A stretch of DNA of 37,685 bases from Mycolicibacterium moriokaense (GTDB taxonomy: Bacteria; Actinomycetota; Actinomycetes; Mycobacteriales; Mycobacteriaceae), in contig NZ_QJJU01000010.1 in the NCBI RefSeq assembly GCF_003201655.1, forward strand, positions 1-37,685, given 5' to 3'. Within the stretch, counting starts at the first letter, position 1, and each line of letters starts with the position of its first letter. Below are positions 16,797 through 25,318 of this stretch, piece by piece. The notes below the pieces were generated by a model. That model saw nothing but the letters and a program-made list of their open reading frames with translations. It did no database searches and was not told the DNA's origin. Both the position numbers and the translations under genes were made by a program.

Positions 16797-17732
16797 GTGG
16801 CGCGCAGATCCGCCGATGGCATGATGGCCCGCATGTCCGAACTGAGTCGCCGCGCCATTCTGCGTCTCGGTGTCGGTGCCGCAGCCGGGGCCGCAGGCGC
16901 CTACACATTGGGCACAGCGCTGCGCACACCGAGTACATCGGTTGCTGGACCGCCGGTTGCGATGACGAGCGCGGGTGTACCGCTGGCGCCGCCCCCACCG
17001 CTGCAGCCCCCACCCGCAGCCGCGCCGACGTACGTCGACGGCTCGTTCGTATCGGCGGCCCGCGGCGGCGTGCCAACGAATTGGGCGATCGCCCGCCCGC
17101 CGGGCCAGACGGCTGCACTGCATCCGGTGATCGCACTGCACGGCAAGGGGCAGGATGCCGCAGGCGTGATGGCGGGCGGTGTAGAGCAGGGGCTTGCCCA
17201 AGCGGTTCAGGCTGGCATCCCTCCGTTCGCTTTGGTCGCGGTCGACGGCGGCGGTGGCTACTGGCACAAGCGGGCGTCCGGCGAAGACTCCGGCGCCATG
17301 GTGCTGAACGAACTGATCCCGATGTTGAGCTCGCAAGGACTCGACACCTCACGCGTTGGGTTCCTCGGCTGGTCGATGGGCGGCTACGCCGCGCTGCTGC
17401 TCGGCGCGAGGCTCGGCCCTGCGCGCACCGCGGCGATCTGCGCCGTCAGCCCGGCGCTGTGGACGTCGTCCGGCGCGGCAGCCCCAGGTGCGTTCGACGG
17501 CGCAGACGACTACGCGGCGAACACCGTCTGGGGACTGCCCCAACTCGGGTCCATTCCGATCCGGATCGATTGCGGCGACAGCGATCCGTTCTATTCGGCG
17601 ACCAAACAGTTCATCGCCCAGCTGCCCAGCCCACCGTCCGGCGGCTTCTCCCCCGGCGGACATGACGGCGGGTTCTGGAGCTCCCAGCTCCCGGCAGAGA
17701 TCGCCTGGATGGCTCCGCTGGTGTCGGCCTAG
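16797..17732 (+). CDS. Tat-exported alpha/beta-hydrolase esterase (Rv0774c-like)
   Basis: 311 residues from GTG 16797, which has AGGGAA seven bases upstream; ATG 16821, 16824 and 16833 are alternatives. The N-terminus carries a twin-arginine signal ([15 protein letters not shown]), so the enzyme is exported folded. A Pro-rich linker (about 60-80) precedes the hydrolase domain. The nucleophile elbow is GWSMGG with the catalytic Ser, an Asp candidate is in DCGDSDPFY, and the His is in GGHDGGFW. It belongs to the esterase D/mycolyl-transferase-like group. The position matches Rv0774c, known as an exported esterase. The stop overlaps the purD stop by four bases (CTAG), tail to tail. Confidence 0.85.
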   Translation: MARRSADGMMARMSELSRRAILRLGVGAAAGAAGAYTLGTALRTPSTSVAGPPVAMTSAGVPLAPPPPLQPPPAAAPTYVDGSFVSAARGGVPTNWAIARPPGQTAALHPVIALHGKGQDAAGVMAGGVEQGLAQAVQAGIPPFALVAVDGGGGYWHKRASGEDSGAMVLNELIPMLSSQGLDTSRVGFLGWSMGGYAALLLGARLGPARTAAICAVSPALWTSSGAAAPGAFDGADDYAANTVWGLPQLGSIPIRIDCGDSDPFYSATKQFIAQLPSPPSGGFSPGGHDGGFWSSQLPAEIAWMAPLVSA

Positions 17733-19003
17733 AGGCTTATCTTGCCTTCGGCGGCGGCGAGCCCGATGTCCGCGCGAAAGTGGCTGCCCGGCAAGCGAAT
17801 CGACTTGATAAGCGTATAGGCGGCATCCCGGGCGGCCGCCAGGTCCTGACCCGTCCCGACGACCGACAACACCCGCCCGCCTGAGGAGACGATCGCGCCG
17901 TCGTCGCGTCGCGCGGTACCGGCGTGCAGTACGCCGTCGGCCTCGGCGCCGACGATCGCGTCGCCCACCCGAGGGCGGCCCGGGTAATTCTCCGCGGCAA
18001 GCACCACCGTCACGGCGTCGCCGTCTCGCCAGCGCAGCGGCGGCGCCTCAGCGAGCTGACCTGTCGCTGCGGCACGCAGCAGCTGTCCGAGCGGGGTGTC
18101 CAGCAGCGCAAGCACGGACTGCGTCTCCGGATCGCCGAAGCGGCAGTTGAATTCGACCACCGACGGGCCGCGCGACGTGATCGCCAGCCCGGCGTACAGC
18201 AGACCGGAGAACGAGCTGCCCCGGCGAACCATCTCGGCCGCAACGGGTTTCACGACATCGTCGACAATCTGCGATACCACCTCTTCTGGCAGCCATCGCA
18301 GCGGCGCGTAGGCGCCCATGCCTCCGGTGTTGGGCCCGGTGTCGCCGTCACCGACCCGTTTGAAGTCCTGCGCGGGCAGCAGCGGCACCACGGTCTCGCC
18401 GTCGACGATGCAGAACAGCGACACCTCGGGTCCGTCGAGAAACGATTCGAGCAGCACCGGGTGGCCTGCGTCGAGCAGGCTGGCGGCGTGCGCCCTTGCC
18501 GCGTCGCGGTCGGCGGTCACCACCACGCCCTTGCCCGCGGCCAGCCCGTCGTCCTTGACCACCCACGCCGGATCGTCTACCGACGGCCCGAAGCGGTCGA
18601 GTGCCGCGTCGAGGTGTGCCGGGTTGTCGACGATCTCGCTGGTCGCTGTTAACACCCCGGCGGCGGTCATCACGTCCTTGGCGAACGACTTCGATCCTTC
18701 GATGCGGGCGGCGTCCTTCGTCGGCCCGAAGCAGGCGATGCCCGCGGCGCGCACCATGTCGGCGACACCGAGGACGAGCGGCACCTCGGGGCCGATGACC
18801 ACCACGTCGGCGCCGATCTTCTGAGCCAGGCCGGTGACGGCTTCACCCGAGGTGATGTCGACGTCGTATTGGTCGGCGATGATCGCGGTGCCGGCGTTGC
18901 CTGGGGCGACGGCCAACTCCTCCACCTCGGGGTCCCGGCGCAGCGCAAGCAGCAGGGCATGTTCACGGGCTCCGGATCCGATCACGAGGACGCGCACAGG
19001 CAC
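17729..19003 (-). CDS. purD: Phosphoribosylamine-glycine ligase (GAR synthetase)
   Basis: 424 residues. It ligates glycine to phosphoribosylamine with ATP, step 2 of IMP synthesis. The N-terminal [13 protein letters not shown] is the family start, with [15 protein letters not shown] following. The ATP-grasp core shows [29 protein letters not shown] and [13 protein letters not shown]. The C-terminal domain is complete. Start is GTG 19003, or GTG 18997 (MRVLVIG...), which looks equally usable. It lies 12 bases from the stop of the dimethylargininase-like gene, with the same direction, and may be co-transcribed with it. Confidence 0.97.
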   Translation of the reverse strand: MPVRVLVIGSGAREHALLLALRRDPEVEELAVAPGNAGTAIIADQYDVDITSGEAVTGLAQKIGADVVVIGPEVPLVLGVADMVRAAGIACFGPTKDAARIEGSKSFAKDVMTAAGVLTATSEIVDNPAHLDAALDRFGPSVDDPAWVVKDDGLAAGKGVVVTADRDAARAHAASLLDAGHPVLLESFLDGPEVSLFCIVDGETVVPLLPAQDFKRVGDGDTGPNTGGMGAYAPLRWLPEEVVSQIVDDVVKPVAAEMVRRGSSFSGLLYAGLAITSRGPSVVEFNCRFGDPETQSVLALLDTPLGQLLRAAATGQLAEAPPLRWRDGDAVTVVLAAENYPGRPRVGDAIVGAEADGVLHAGTARRDDGAIVSSGGRVLSVVGTGQDLAAARDAAYTLIKSIRLPGSHFRADIGLAAAEGKISL

Positions 19004-19015
19004 ACCCTAACCGGC

Positions 19016-19786
19016 TCAGATCCCCCTCAGGCGAACCGAAAGGCACGTGACACAACCCTCGAGCTTCTCGAACTCGCCGATGTCGACGAGCACCGGTTCG
19101 TAGCCGCGGGCCCGCATCAGCGCGGCGGTCTCTGGTGCCCCCGACGACATCAGCAGCTTGCCGTCGCCGAGGAGGACAACGTGGGCGCCCGGCTCCTCGG
19201 GCACCGGAAGGAACACCTCGAAGACCGACGGGTCGTCCACCACCGGCGAGTACCCGATGATCGTGCCGTCCGGCAGCGCAGTCACCGCCGACTTGAGGTG
19301 TAACGCCTTGGTCAGTGGGACCGCGACGACCGTCGCACCGAATGGCGCGAGGTAGTCGGACAACTGGCCTATCCCGTCGGGATTGGTGCGTCCGGACTGT
19401 CCCACGTAGACCGTTCCGCCATGCTTCAGCACGTCGCCGCCGTCGAGAATGCCGGGCGCCTCGATATGTACGGTGCGATAACCCAACTCAGCGACGACTT
19501 TCTCGGTGCCCTGGGTTTCCGACCTGCGCTCGACGGCACCGGAACGCGCGATGACCGCAAGATCGCCGTACACAACGACGGTGTCTTCGACGAACACGCC
19601 GTCGGGACAGTCGGGCGCGGGCTCGACCTCGGTCACCCTCCAGCCGGCATCGACAAGCGCCCGCACATAGCCCTCCCACTGCTTCATCGCGATGTCAGGG
19701 TCGACGGGCGATCGCTCGATGTGGGTTAGCAGCCCTTCGGCCAGGCGCGGGCTCGGCCGTCGCACCAGCGCCTTCTTGGTGTGCAC
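19016..19786 (-). CDS. Dimethylargininase-like enzyme (amidinotransferase/guanidine-modifying family)
   Basis: 256 residues from GTG 19786. Family features are present in order: CPDGVFVEDT (substrate loop with acidic residues), ILDGGDVL, LHLKSAVTAL (catalytic His) and EGCVTCLSVR near the C-terminus (catalytic Cys). Dimethylargininase hydrolyses methylated arginines to citrulline and methylamines; related enzymes act on other guanidines, and I cannot separate them from sequence alone. On the minus strand TACGAT (19798-19793) lies six bases before the GTG, which predicts a leaderless mRNA. In the M. tuberculosis order this place is taken by ggtA. Confidence 0.85.
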   Translation of the reverse strand: MHTKKALVRRPSPRLAEGLLTHIERSPVDPDIAMKQWEGYVRALVDAGWRVTEVEPAPDCPDGVFVEDTVVVYGDLAVIARSGAVERRSETQGTEKVVAELGYRTVHIEAPGILDGGDVLKHGGTVYVGQSGRTNPDGIGQLSDYLAPFGATVVAVPLTKALHLKSAVTALPDGTIIGYSPVVDDPSVFEVFLPVPEEPGAHVVLLGDGKLLMSSGAPETAALMRARGYEPVLVDIGEFEKLEGCVTCLSVRLRGI

Positions 19787-19792
19787 GGTCCG

Positions 19793-19800
19793 ATCGTACG
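19793..19800 (-). promoter_or_regulatory. -10 box (CGTACGAT) of the dimethylargininase-like gene
   Basis: Minus strand CGTACGAT ends six bases before the GTG start at 19786. The same eight bases precede the TetR gene at 21114 with the same spacing, so this is either a shared -10 context or part of a common operator (CGTACG is palindromic). Confidence 0.45.
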
Positions 19801-19823
19801 GTCGACCACGCGTCTGAACCCGG

Positions 19824-19850
19824 CCATACGTTTGACACCGCAGTGTATGG
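19824..19850. promoter_or_regulatory. Inverted repeat, candidate TetR operator
   Basis: CCATAC (19824-19829) and GTATGG (19845-19850) are perfect inverted repeats with a 15-base spacer that holds a nested ACAC-CGCA-GTGT. The right arm overlaps TATGGT (19846-19851), the candidate -10 box six bases before the P450 ATG. A repressor bound here would block the P450 promoter; the TetR gene just downstream of the P450 is the obvious candidate. Confidence 0.5.
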
Positions 19851-19857
19851 TCTAGGT

Positions 19858-21087
19858 ATGACGCAGACCACATGTCCGTTCGGACAGGGCTATGACTTCA
19901 CCGACCCCGATGTCTTGCTCAAGGGCATTCCCGTCACCGAGTTCGCCGAGCTGCGCAAGACCGCGCCGGTGTGGTGGAACGAGCAGAGCGAGTCGTTCTT
20001 CGGCGACGACGGTTACTGGGTTATCAGCCGCCACGAGGACATCAAGTCGATCTCGCGCAACGGCGACCTGTGGTCGACCAATCGCAAGGGTGCCGTGATG
20101 GTGTTGCCAGAAGGCACCACACCCGATCAGCTCGAGCTGACCAAGGCGCTGCTGATCAACCATGACGCCCCGGAGCACACCCGTCTGCGCAAGATCGTGT
20201 CGCGGCTCTTCACACCGAGGTCGGTCGCCACGCTGGAGGAGAAGCTCGCCGTCGCCGCCCGTGAAATCGTCAGGGCCGCAGCCGAAAAGGGGTCCGGCAA
20301 CTTCGTCGATGACATCGCGATGAAGCTGCCGCTGCAGGCCATCGCCGACCTGATCGGTGTACCCGAGGCCGATCAGGAGAAGTTGTTCCACTGGACGAAC
20401 GCGATCATGAACACCGACGACCCGGACTTCGACGACGATCCGATAGCCGCGAACGCCGAGTTGATGGGCTACGCCTACAGCATGGCTGAGGAGCGTCGCC
20501 GCTGCCCGGCCGACGACATCGTCACGCGTCTGATCGAGGCCGATATCGACGGCGAATCACTCGGCGACGTCGAGTTCGCGTTCTTCGTCATCCTCCTCGC
20601 GGTCGCGGGGAACGAGACGACCCGCAATGCCATGACACATGGCATGAATGCGTTCCTCGAGAACCCTGACCAATGGGAGCTGTTCAAGCGTGAGCGACCC
20701 GAGACGGCTGCTGACGAAATCGTCCGCTGGGCCACGCCCGTGCACTGTTTCCAGCGAACGGCGTTGGCCGACACCGAACTCGGTGGCGTCACGATCCGCG
20801 AGGGTCAGCGCGCCGGCCTGTTCTATAGTTCCGCCAACTACGATGACGCGGTGTTCGACAAGCCGTTCGATTTCAATATCCTGCGCGACCCCAACCCGCA
20901 CCTGAGCTTCGGCGGCAACGGCGCGCATTACTGCATCGGCGCGAACCTGGCCCGGATGGAGATCAAGCTGATCTTCAACGAGATCGCCGACCAGATCCCC
21001 GACATCACCAAACTGTCCGAGCCGCAACGGCTTCGGTCGGGGTGGCTCAACGGGGTCAAGAACCTGCAAGTCTCCTACCGGGGCTGA
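19858..21087 (+). CDS. Cytochrome P450, CYP125/CYP142-like
   Basis: 409 residues. FGGNGAHYCIGANLARM gives the heme Cys at 359; the I-helix is AVAGNETTRNA and the K-helix DEIVRW. Long stretches (FAELRKTAPVWWNEQ, LPLQAIADLIGVPE, KLFHWTNAIMN, RPETAADEIVRWATPV, ERLRSGWLNG-like ending) follow CYP125 very closely. CYP125 and CYP142 hydroxylate the terminal methyl of the cholesterol side chain, so a steroid or branched lipid substrate is likely but not shown. ATG 19858 sits six bases after TATGGT, with no ribosome binding site, suggesting a leaderless mRNA. It lacks the N-terminal extension of CYP125A1. Confidence 0.88.
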   Translation: MTQTTCPFGQGYDFTDPDVLLKGIPVTEFAELRKTAPVWWNEQSESFFGDDGYWVISRHEDIKSISRNGDLWSTNRKGAVMVLPEGTTPDQLELTKALLINHDAPEHTRLRKIVSRLFTPRSVATLEEKLAVAAREIVRAAAEKGSGNFVDDIAMKLPLQAIADLIGVPEADQEKLFHWTNAIMNTDDPDFDDDPIAANAELMGYAYSMAEERRRCPADDIVTRLIEADIDGESLGDVEFAFFVILLAVAGNETTRNAMTHGMNAFLENPDQWELFKRERPETAADEIVRWATPVHCFQRTALADTELGGVTIREGQRAGLFYSSANYDDAVFDKPFDFNILRDPNPHLSFGGNGAHYCIGANLARMEIKLIFNEIADQIPDITKLSEPQRLRSGWLNGVKNLQVSYRG

Positions 21088-21099
21088 CGGGCCGGCTGA

Positions 21100-21107
21100 C
21101 GTACGAT
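21100..21107 (+). promoter_or_regulatory. -10 box (CGTACGAT) of the TetR gene
   Basis: TACGAT (21102-21107) ends six bases before GTG 21114, within the CGTACGAT octamer that also precedes the dimethylargininase-like gene on the opposite strand. No clear -35 is visible. Confidence 0.4.
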
Positions 21108-21113
21108 TCGCCC

Positions 21114-21707
21114 GTGCGCACCCACGGCTGGTCCGGATCGGCCCCCGCCACCGACGAGGAAGCGATCGCCAGAATCCTCGGCGCGGCGGGCCAGGCGATC
21201 GATGCACGAGGCGCGGACTTCTCCATCGCCGACGTGGCCCGCACTCTTGGCGTCACCCGGCAGACGGTGTACCGGTATTTCCCAAGCACCGATGCGCTGC
21301 TGGTTGCCGCGGCCGTGCATTCGGCCAGCGGGTTTCAGGATCGGCTGGCGGCACATCTGCGAGGGATCACCGACCCGGCCGACGCGGTCGCAGAGGCTGT
21401 GGCGACCACCCTTGAATGGTTGCCGGAGGACAAGCATCTCGGATTGCTCCTGATCCCTGGGCGGCCGAATCCGCATACAGAGTCGGTTACGTCGGACGTC
21501 GCGCAGGACTTCGCCCGCTCGATGCTGCGCCAGTTCGACGTCGATTGGGCCGGTCTCGGTTTCACCGATGCCGATCTCGACGAACTCGCCGAGCACTTGC
21601 TGCGAATCATCCAGTCGTACGTCATCGACCCTGGCCGACCGCCGCGACGCGGCGTAGAACTTCGCGACTACCTGCGTCGCTGGGTGGGAGCCACCCTGCT
21701 GCGCTGA
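21114..21707 (+). CDS. TetR-family regulator
   Basis: 197 residues from GTG 21114 (MRTHGWSGSAPATDEEA). The helix-turn-helix reads FSIADVARTLGVTRQTVYRYF at about 36-56, followed by a helical ligand domain. The gene starts 26 bases after the P450 stop. The frame is open further upstream into the P450, but the GTG is preferred because TACGAT lies six bases before it and the protein then starts as usual for the family. It probably regulates the P450 and the divergent dimethylargininase-like gene through the inverted repeat at 19824-19850 or the shared CGTACGAT. Confidence 0.85.
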   Translation: MRTHGWSGSAPATDEEAIARILGAAGQAIDARGADFSIADVARTLGVTRQTVYRYFPSTDALLVAAAVHSASGFQDRLAAHLRGITDPADAVAEAVATTLEWLPEDKHLGLLLIPGRPNPHTESVTSDVAQDFARSMLRQFDVDWAGLGFTDADLDELAEHLLRIIQSYVIDPGRPPRRGVELRDYLRRWVGATLLR

Positions 21708-21710
21708 GTG

Positions 21711-21983
21711 CTACTGGTCCCGCGAAGCCAACCCCGGCGGGGCCGATGCGACTGCGCGGTGAATCGCATCGGCAAGGGCCAGTGCGGTTTCCTCCGTCAA
21801 CTCCAGCGCCACCCGCGCCGACGGACCAAGCGCGGGGTTGAGCACATCGATGTTCACCGTGTGGCCGTACGGCGCATGTACCGGATGGTCGACGTACACG
21901 GTCGCCTCCGTGGCCCCGAACCAACCCTTTGCGCCCTTGCCGCTGCCTTCGACACCGATCTTCTCAGTCAGGTATGTGCACAT
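21711..21983 (-). CDS. Small conserved protein (DUF6295-like)
   Basis: 90 residues beginning MCTYLTEKIGVEGSGKGAKGW. A conserved-looking core (TVYVDHPVHAPYGHTVNIDVLNP) contains two His, and the C-terminal half is one helix (ELTEETALALADAIHRAV). I associate this start with the uncharacterised actinobacterial family DUF6295, from memory. No signal peptide or membrane helix. It lies two bases behind the dienelactone hydrolase stop and ends the minus-strand operon; three bases separate its stop from that of the convergent TetR gene. Confidence 0.75.
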   Translation of the reverse strand: MCTYLTEKIGVEGSGKGAKGWFGATEATVYVDHPVHAPYGHTVNIDVLNPALGPSARVALELTEETALALADAIHRAVASAPPGLASRDQ

Positions 21984-21985
21984 GT

Positions 21986-22648
21986 TCAGCCCGCCACCAG
22001 CTTGCCGAAGAAGTCGTTTATCTTCTGCCAGCCATCGATCGCAGCTTCAACGCGGTACGCGGGCCGGTCCACCGAGAAGAAGGAATGTCCAGCGCCGTCG
22101 TAGGAGTGGAACTCGTGTTCCTTGCCCAACCGGGTCAACTCGTCATCAAGTGCGGCAACCGATTCCGGGGACGGGTAGCGGTCGTCTTTGCCGAACAGTC
22201 CGAGCAGCGGACAGCTCAGATTCGGCGCAAGACCGAGTATCGGTTGCATCGCGCGCGGCATGCCTTCCGGTGGGTCTTCGACGACGAACGCACCGTAGCA
22301 GTCGACCGCGGCGTCAAGCTTCAGTGAGCACGCGGCGAGAAATGCGTGCCTGCCACCGGAGCAGTGCCCGATCACCCCGTTTCGTCCGTTGGCGCCGTCC
22401 AGCCCGCGGAGGTACGCGATCGCGCCCGCGACATCGCCGACCAAGCGCTCGTCGGGCACGCCGCCTGCGGCGCGTGCGGTGGCCGCAGCGTCATCGGGGT
22501 CGGCGCCCGGCGCCTCCCGCCAGTACAGGTTCGGGCATATTGCGTTGTAGCCCTCGACGGCCAGCCTGCGGACGAACTCCTTGGTCTCGCGGTCGTAACC
22601 GGGCATGTGGTGAATCCACACGATGCCACCACGAGAGCCCGCTGCCAT
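21986..22648 (-). CDS. Dienelactone-hydrolase-family enzyme, N-terminus probably disrupted
   Basis: 220 residues from the only usable in-frame ATG (22648). Catalytic residues of the family are present: Cys in GHCSGG, Asp in GKDDRYP and His in GAGHSF. The family hydrolyses lactones or esters. Typical members have about 30 more N-terminal residues. The DNA upstream (22649-22746) encodes just such a stretch in the same frame (DAILAETISITGHNGDEI) but no ATG, GTG or TTG opens it. AGGAG-cgg-ATG at 22757-22747 is out of phase by one base, so a base has probably been lost right after the start codon, or the enzyme is shortened. It is part of the aldA-led operon. Confidence 0.75.
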   Translation of the reverse strand: MAAGSRGGIVWIHHMPGYDRETKEFVRRLAVEGYNAICPNLYWREAPGADPDDAAATARAAGGVPDERLVGDVAGAIAYLRGLDGANGRNGVIGHCSGGRHAFLAACSLKLDAAVDCYGAFVVEDPPEGMPRAMQPILGLAPNLSCPLLGLFGKDDRYPSPESVAALDDELTRLGKEHEFHSYDGAGHSFFSVDRPAYRVEAAIDGWQKINDFFGKLVAG

Positions 22649-22792
22649 CGGGACCGCGCGATACGCCTCGATCTCGTCTCCGTTGTGGCCCGTGATGGAT
22701 ATCGTCTCGGCAAGAATCGCGTCAGCACTGCTTGGGGTTGTCGACGCATCCGCTCCTGTGAAGTAGCTGTCGGAGGGCGGCCGATACCGCCC

Positions 22793-24019
22793 TCACACCA
22801 CAGTAAGAGGAAGTGACTTGCGGTCCTCGAACACCCAGGATGCGCCACGGCTGACCTTCGCAACTGCCACCTCGGGCAATTCCTCTGCTGCCGTGTCGGT
22901 CTCGACGACGCGGGCCGTCCAGTCGGTTTCGCCGCCGGAGATCTCCACGTCGAGATGTGGATCGACAGCGGCAACCGCCGCCTGCAGAGCGCGCTTCTCC
23001 GACGGCCCCACCAACGAGACCCAGGCGCCATCCTCGTGCGCAGGCGCCCTACGCACCGCCACGGAGTCGGGTCCGAAATCGGCGTTCACGTAGGCCGCCG
23101 GGTTGAACAGCGGATGCAGTTCAAGCGTGCGGATCGCACCCTCGATCCCTCCGGGCAAATCCAGCGCGCCGTGGATGCGGGCGGCCGCGACGCCCGCGAT
23201 ACCGATCAGCTGATTGCCGCAGATCTTCTTGGCAAGCGCAATGTCAGTGCCGGCCCGCTTGCCGACTGCCAATACGAACGACAAGTTCAGCAGGTGCATC
23301 TGCAGGCACACCTCGTCGGCCACCCGAACCAGCGCCGAATGCGAGAAGGCGCCGAAGTCGAAGTCGGACAGTAGCGCGCCCGAGTAATCCGCCTGGCCTT
23401 CATCACCGGGATCGATCGCGTCGAGTTGCGTTCTGGCGGCCTGGGTTCGGCGGATCATGTCCATCGCCGGGTGGTCCTCGACTTCCGGGTACGAGTCGTC
23501 GATGATCACCGTCCACGCGCAATGCGGCGCACGGTCGGCCGGCACCCGTGGCGGTCGGTGGATCGGGCGGATCTGCGCTCTGCGATTGGTGGCCACCGCT
23601 GTGGCGTCAAAGGTCGGATCCTCGATGTCGTGGCACATGCCGCGGACGTAATCCTCGCCCATCGGTTCGACGTCGAGTAGCGCGCCGCAGTGGTCGAGAT
23701 GAAACTCGCCGTGCCAACGGTCGTGCACTGTGTAGCGGAAGTCCATGAACTGCGGCGGGGCACCGATGTCGAGTTGCAGGCCCTTGAAGATCGTGACGAC
23801 GTCGTCGCCCTCGTACTTCAGCGCCTTCTGCATCCGCCTGGTGTAGATCGGGCTGGCGCCCATCCACTCCTCGATCGCGATCTCCAACATCCCTGGATGG
23901 CCGAAAGGCTTGATGCACCAGCCCATTCCGGAGCGATCGATGAGTTGTCCGATCAGCAGCAGCTCAGGCACCAGGGTCGCTAGTTGCTCGCGGGCCAGCG
24001 CCGCGAACCTACTTGTCAT
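22793..24019 (-). CDS. Conserved protein of unknown function, 408 residues
   Basis: I do not recognise the family. The protein is cytosolic by composition. A His/Cys-rich patch lies at 99-130 (H99, H103, H107, H110, C111, C129, H130, D131) and could bind a metal. A middle region reads DDSYPEVEDHPAMDMI, and about 255-310 holds a small-residue-rich segment (IAGVAAARIHGALDLPGG). The C-terminal 100 residues look like a separate alpha/beta domain. It overlaps the CMD-like gene stop by 11 bases, so translation is coupled. Operon context (aldehyde dehydrogenase, SDR, dehydrogenase, hydrolase) suggests a catabolic enzyme, perhaps an amidase or hydratase, but this is inference only. Confidence 0.75.
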   Translation of the reverse strand: MTSRFAALAREQLATLVPELLLIGQLIDRSGMGWCIKPFGHPGMLEIAIEEWMGASPIYTRRMQKALKYEGDDVVTIFKGLQLDIGAPPQFMDFRYTVHDRWHGEFHLDHCGALLDVEPMGEDYVRGMCHDIEDPTFDATAVATNRRAQIRPIHRPPRVPADRAPHCAWTVIIDDSYPEVEDHPAMDMIRRTQAARTQLDAIDPGDEGQADYSGALLSDFDFGAFSHSALVRVADEVCLQMHLLNLSFVLAVGKRAGTDIALAKKICGNQLIGIAGVAAARIHGALDLPGGIEGAIRTLELHPLFNPAAYVNADFGPDSVAVRRAPAHEDGAWVSLVGPSEKRALQAAVAAVDPHLDVEISGGETDWTARVVETDTAAEELPEVAVAKVSRGASWVFEDRKSLPLTVV

Positions 24020-24452
24020 GGACCGTTCCGCCCGAGTGCATGTGAACCGCCGCGTTCACGTTGGCCTTCTTGTCCTCGCTCTCACCGCGTTCGGCGGCCT
24101 TCTTGCGCTTCTTGACCACCTTGCTGACGGCGCCGTCGAGCTTGGAGCCAAGCGGGAAGCCGAGGTACTGCGTCAAGAAGACGGCCATCTCCTTGAGTTC
24201 GTCCCCGGTGAGCTCGCCGTTGTGCAGTGCGGCGTTGGCCTGGATCTCAGCGAGGTCGGCGTTGCCAAGCGCAGCGACTGCGGTGAGCGTCATGATGCGC
24301 TTGTCCCGCATGGTCAGCCCCGGCCGGTTCCAGATGGTGCCGAAGAGGTGATCCACGGTGAGGTCGAAGAACGGATCGCCCTCGATATTCGGCATCTCCC
24401 AGCCATAGACCTCGTTCATCTTGGCGAGGCCCTTCTTGCGCAGCTCGTCCAT
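24009..24452 (-). CDS. Carboxymuconolactone-decarboxylase-family protein (Rv0771-like)
   Basis: 147 residues from ATG 24452, with AAGGAG five bases upstream inside the end of the preceding gene. The CMD fold is clear: GTIWNRPGLTMRDKRIMTLTAVAALGN, then AALHNGELTGDELKEMAVFLTQYLGFP read in pieces. The CxxC pair of AhpD-type peroxidases is absent, so it is a decarboxylase-like or isomerase-like member, not an AhpD. The Lys-rich C-terminal tail (about 112-147) is unusual for the family. The position matches M. tuberculosis Rv0771. Confidence 0.9.
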   Translation of the reverse strand: MDELRKKGLAKMNEVYGWEMPNIEGDPFFDLTVDHLFGTIWNRPGLTMRDKRIMTLTAVAALGNADLAEIQANAALHNGELTGDELKEMAVFLTQYLGFPLGSKLDGAVSKVVKKRKKAAERGESEDKKANVNAAVHMHSGGTVHDK

Positions 24453-24454
24453 GG

Positions 24455-25318
24455 TCACTCCTTTGTGGTCGAACTCGTATGTGGCACACCGAGTCCGGCG
24501 GCCAGGTCGCGCAACGCTATTTCGGCAAGCGGCAATTCCACGCCGGTGGCCTCGCCGAGTCCGAGCGCCAACCGCAGGTCCTTCTCGGCCAGCCCTCGGG
24601 TGTGCACGAACATGTCGTGCAGGAAGTGGTCTGGCGGTAGCGGTTTGGTGTCGTCGCGGGCCATGATCGCGCCGGGCCCGCCGCTCTGGGCGTCGCTGTG
24701 CCGCACCACCCGCCCCAGCTTCTGCAGGTCGATGCCCGCTGCCTCGGCCAGCTTCTGCGCCTCGCACGCCGCGGCGAAGCCGATGAAGGTCAACATGTTG
24801 CGAGCCAACTTCATCCGCGTACCGGCTCCGGGCTCGCCTGCGCGGACCACCATCGACGCCCACTGCTTGAAAACCGGTTTGACCTGTTCGTACGCGTCGT
24901 CATCGGCCCCGACCATGACGGCCAGCTCACCCTTGTCCGCAGCGCCGGCTCCGCCGCTGACGGGAGCATCGACGATGTGGATACCCTTGGGCCGCAACTG
25001 ATCGGCGAGTTCGGGGGCGGTGCCGGGCTCGATCGTGGAGTGGATCGCGATGACCGTACCGGGCTTGGCGCGCTCGGCGAGCTCGCCAACCACGTCGCGA
25101 ACCTGCGCGTCGTTGAGCACCGTGACGCTGATGACGTCGGCCTGCGCGACGTCGGCCACGCTGTCGGCCAGCGACGCACCGAGCTCGGCTAACGGCGTCA
25201 TCGCCTCGGTGCGGACGTCGAACACCACCAGGCCGCCGGGCCAGCCCGCCAGCCGCTTGGCCATCGGGGCGCCCTGATTGCCGAGGCCGATGTAGCCGAG
25301 CTTGACGTCGTCGGTCAT
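24455..25318 (-). CDS. NAD(P)-dependent 3-hydroxyisobutyrate-dehydrogenase-like enzyme (Rv0770-like)
   Basis: 287 residues from ATG 25318, which overlaps the SDR stop (ATGA). The N-terminal Rossmann motif is GYIGLGNQGAPMA; the family substrate segment VDAPVSGGAGAADKG and the catalytic Lys in GTRMKLARNML are in place. It oxidises a beta-hydroxy acid to the semialdehyde, or reduces the reverse. The neighbours (aldehyde dehydrogenase and SDR) fit a hydroxy-acid/semialdehyde route. A much longer upstream frame exists but runs antisense-like through the SDR gene. Confidence 0.92.
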   Translation of the reverse strand: MTDDVKLGYIGLGNQGAPMAKRLAGWPGGLVVFDVRTEAMTPLAELGASLADSVADVAQADVISVTVLNDAQVRDVVGELAERAKPGTVIAIHSTIEPGTAPELADQLRPKGIHIVDAPVSGGAGAADKGELAVMVGADDDAYEQVKPVFKQWASMVVRAGEPGAGTRMKLARNMLTFIGFAAACEAQKLAEAAGIDLQKLGRVVRHSDAQSGGPGAIMARDDTKPLPPDHFLHDMFVHTRGLAEKDLRLALGLGEATGVELPLAEIALRDLAAGLGVPHTSSTTKE

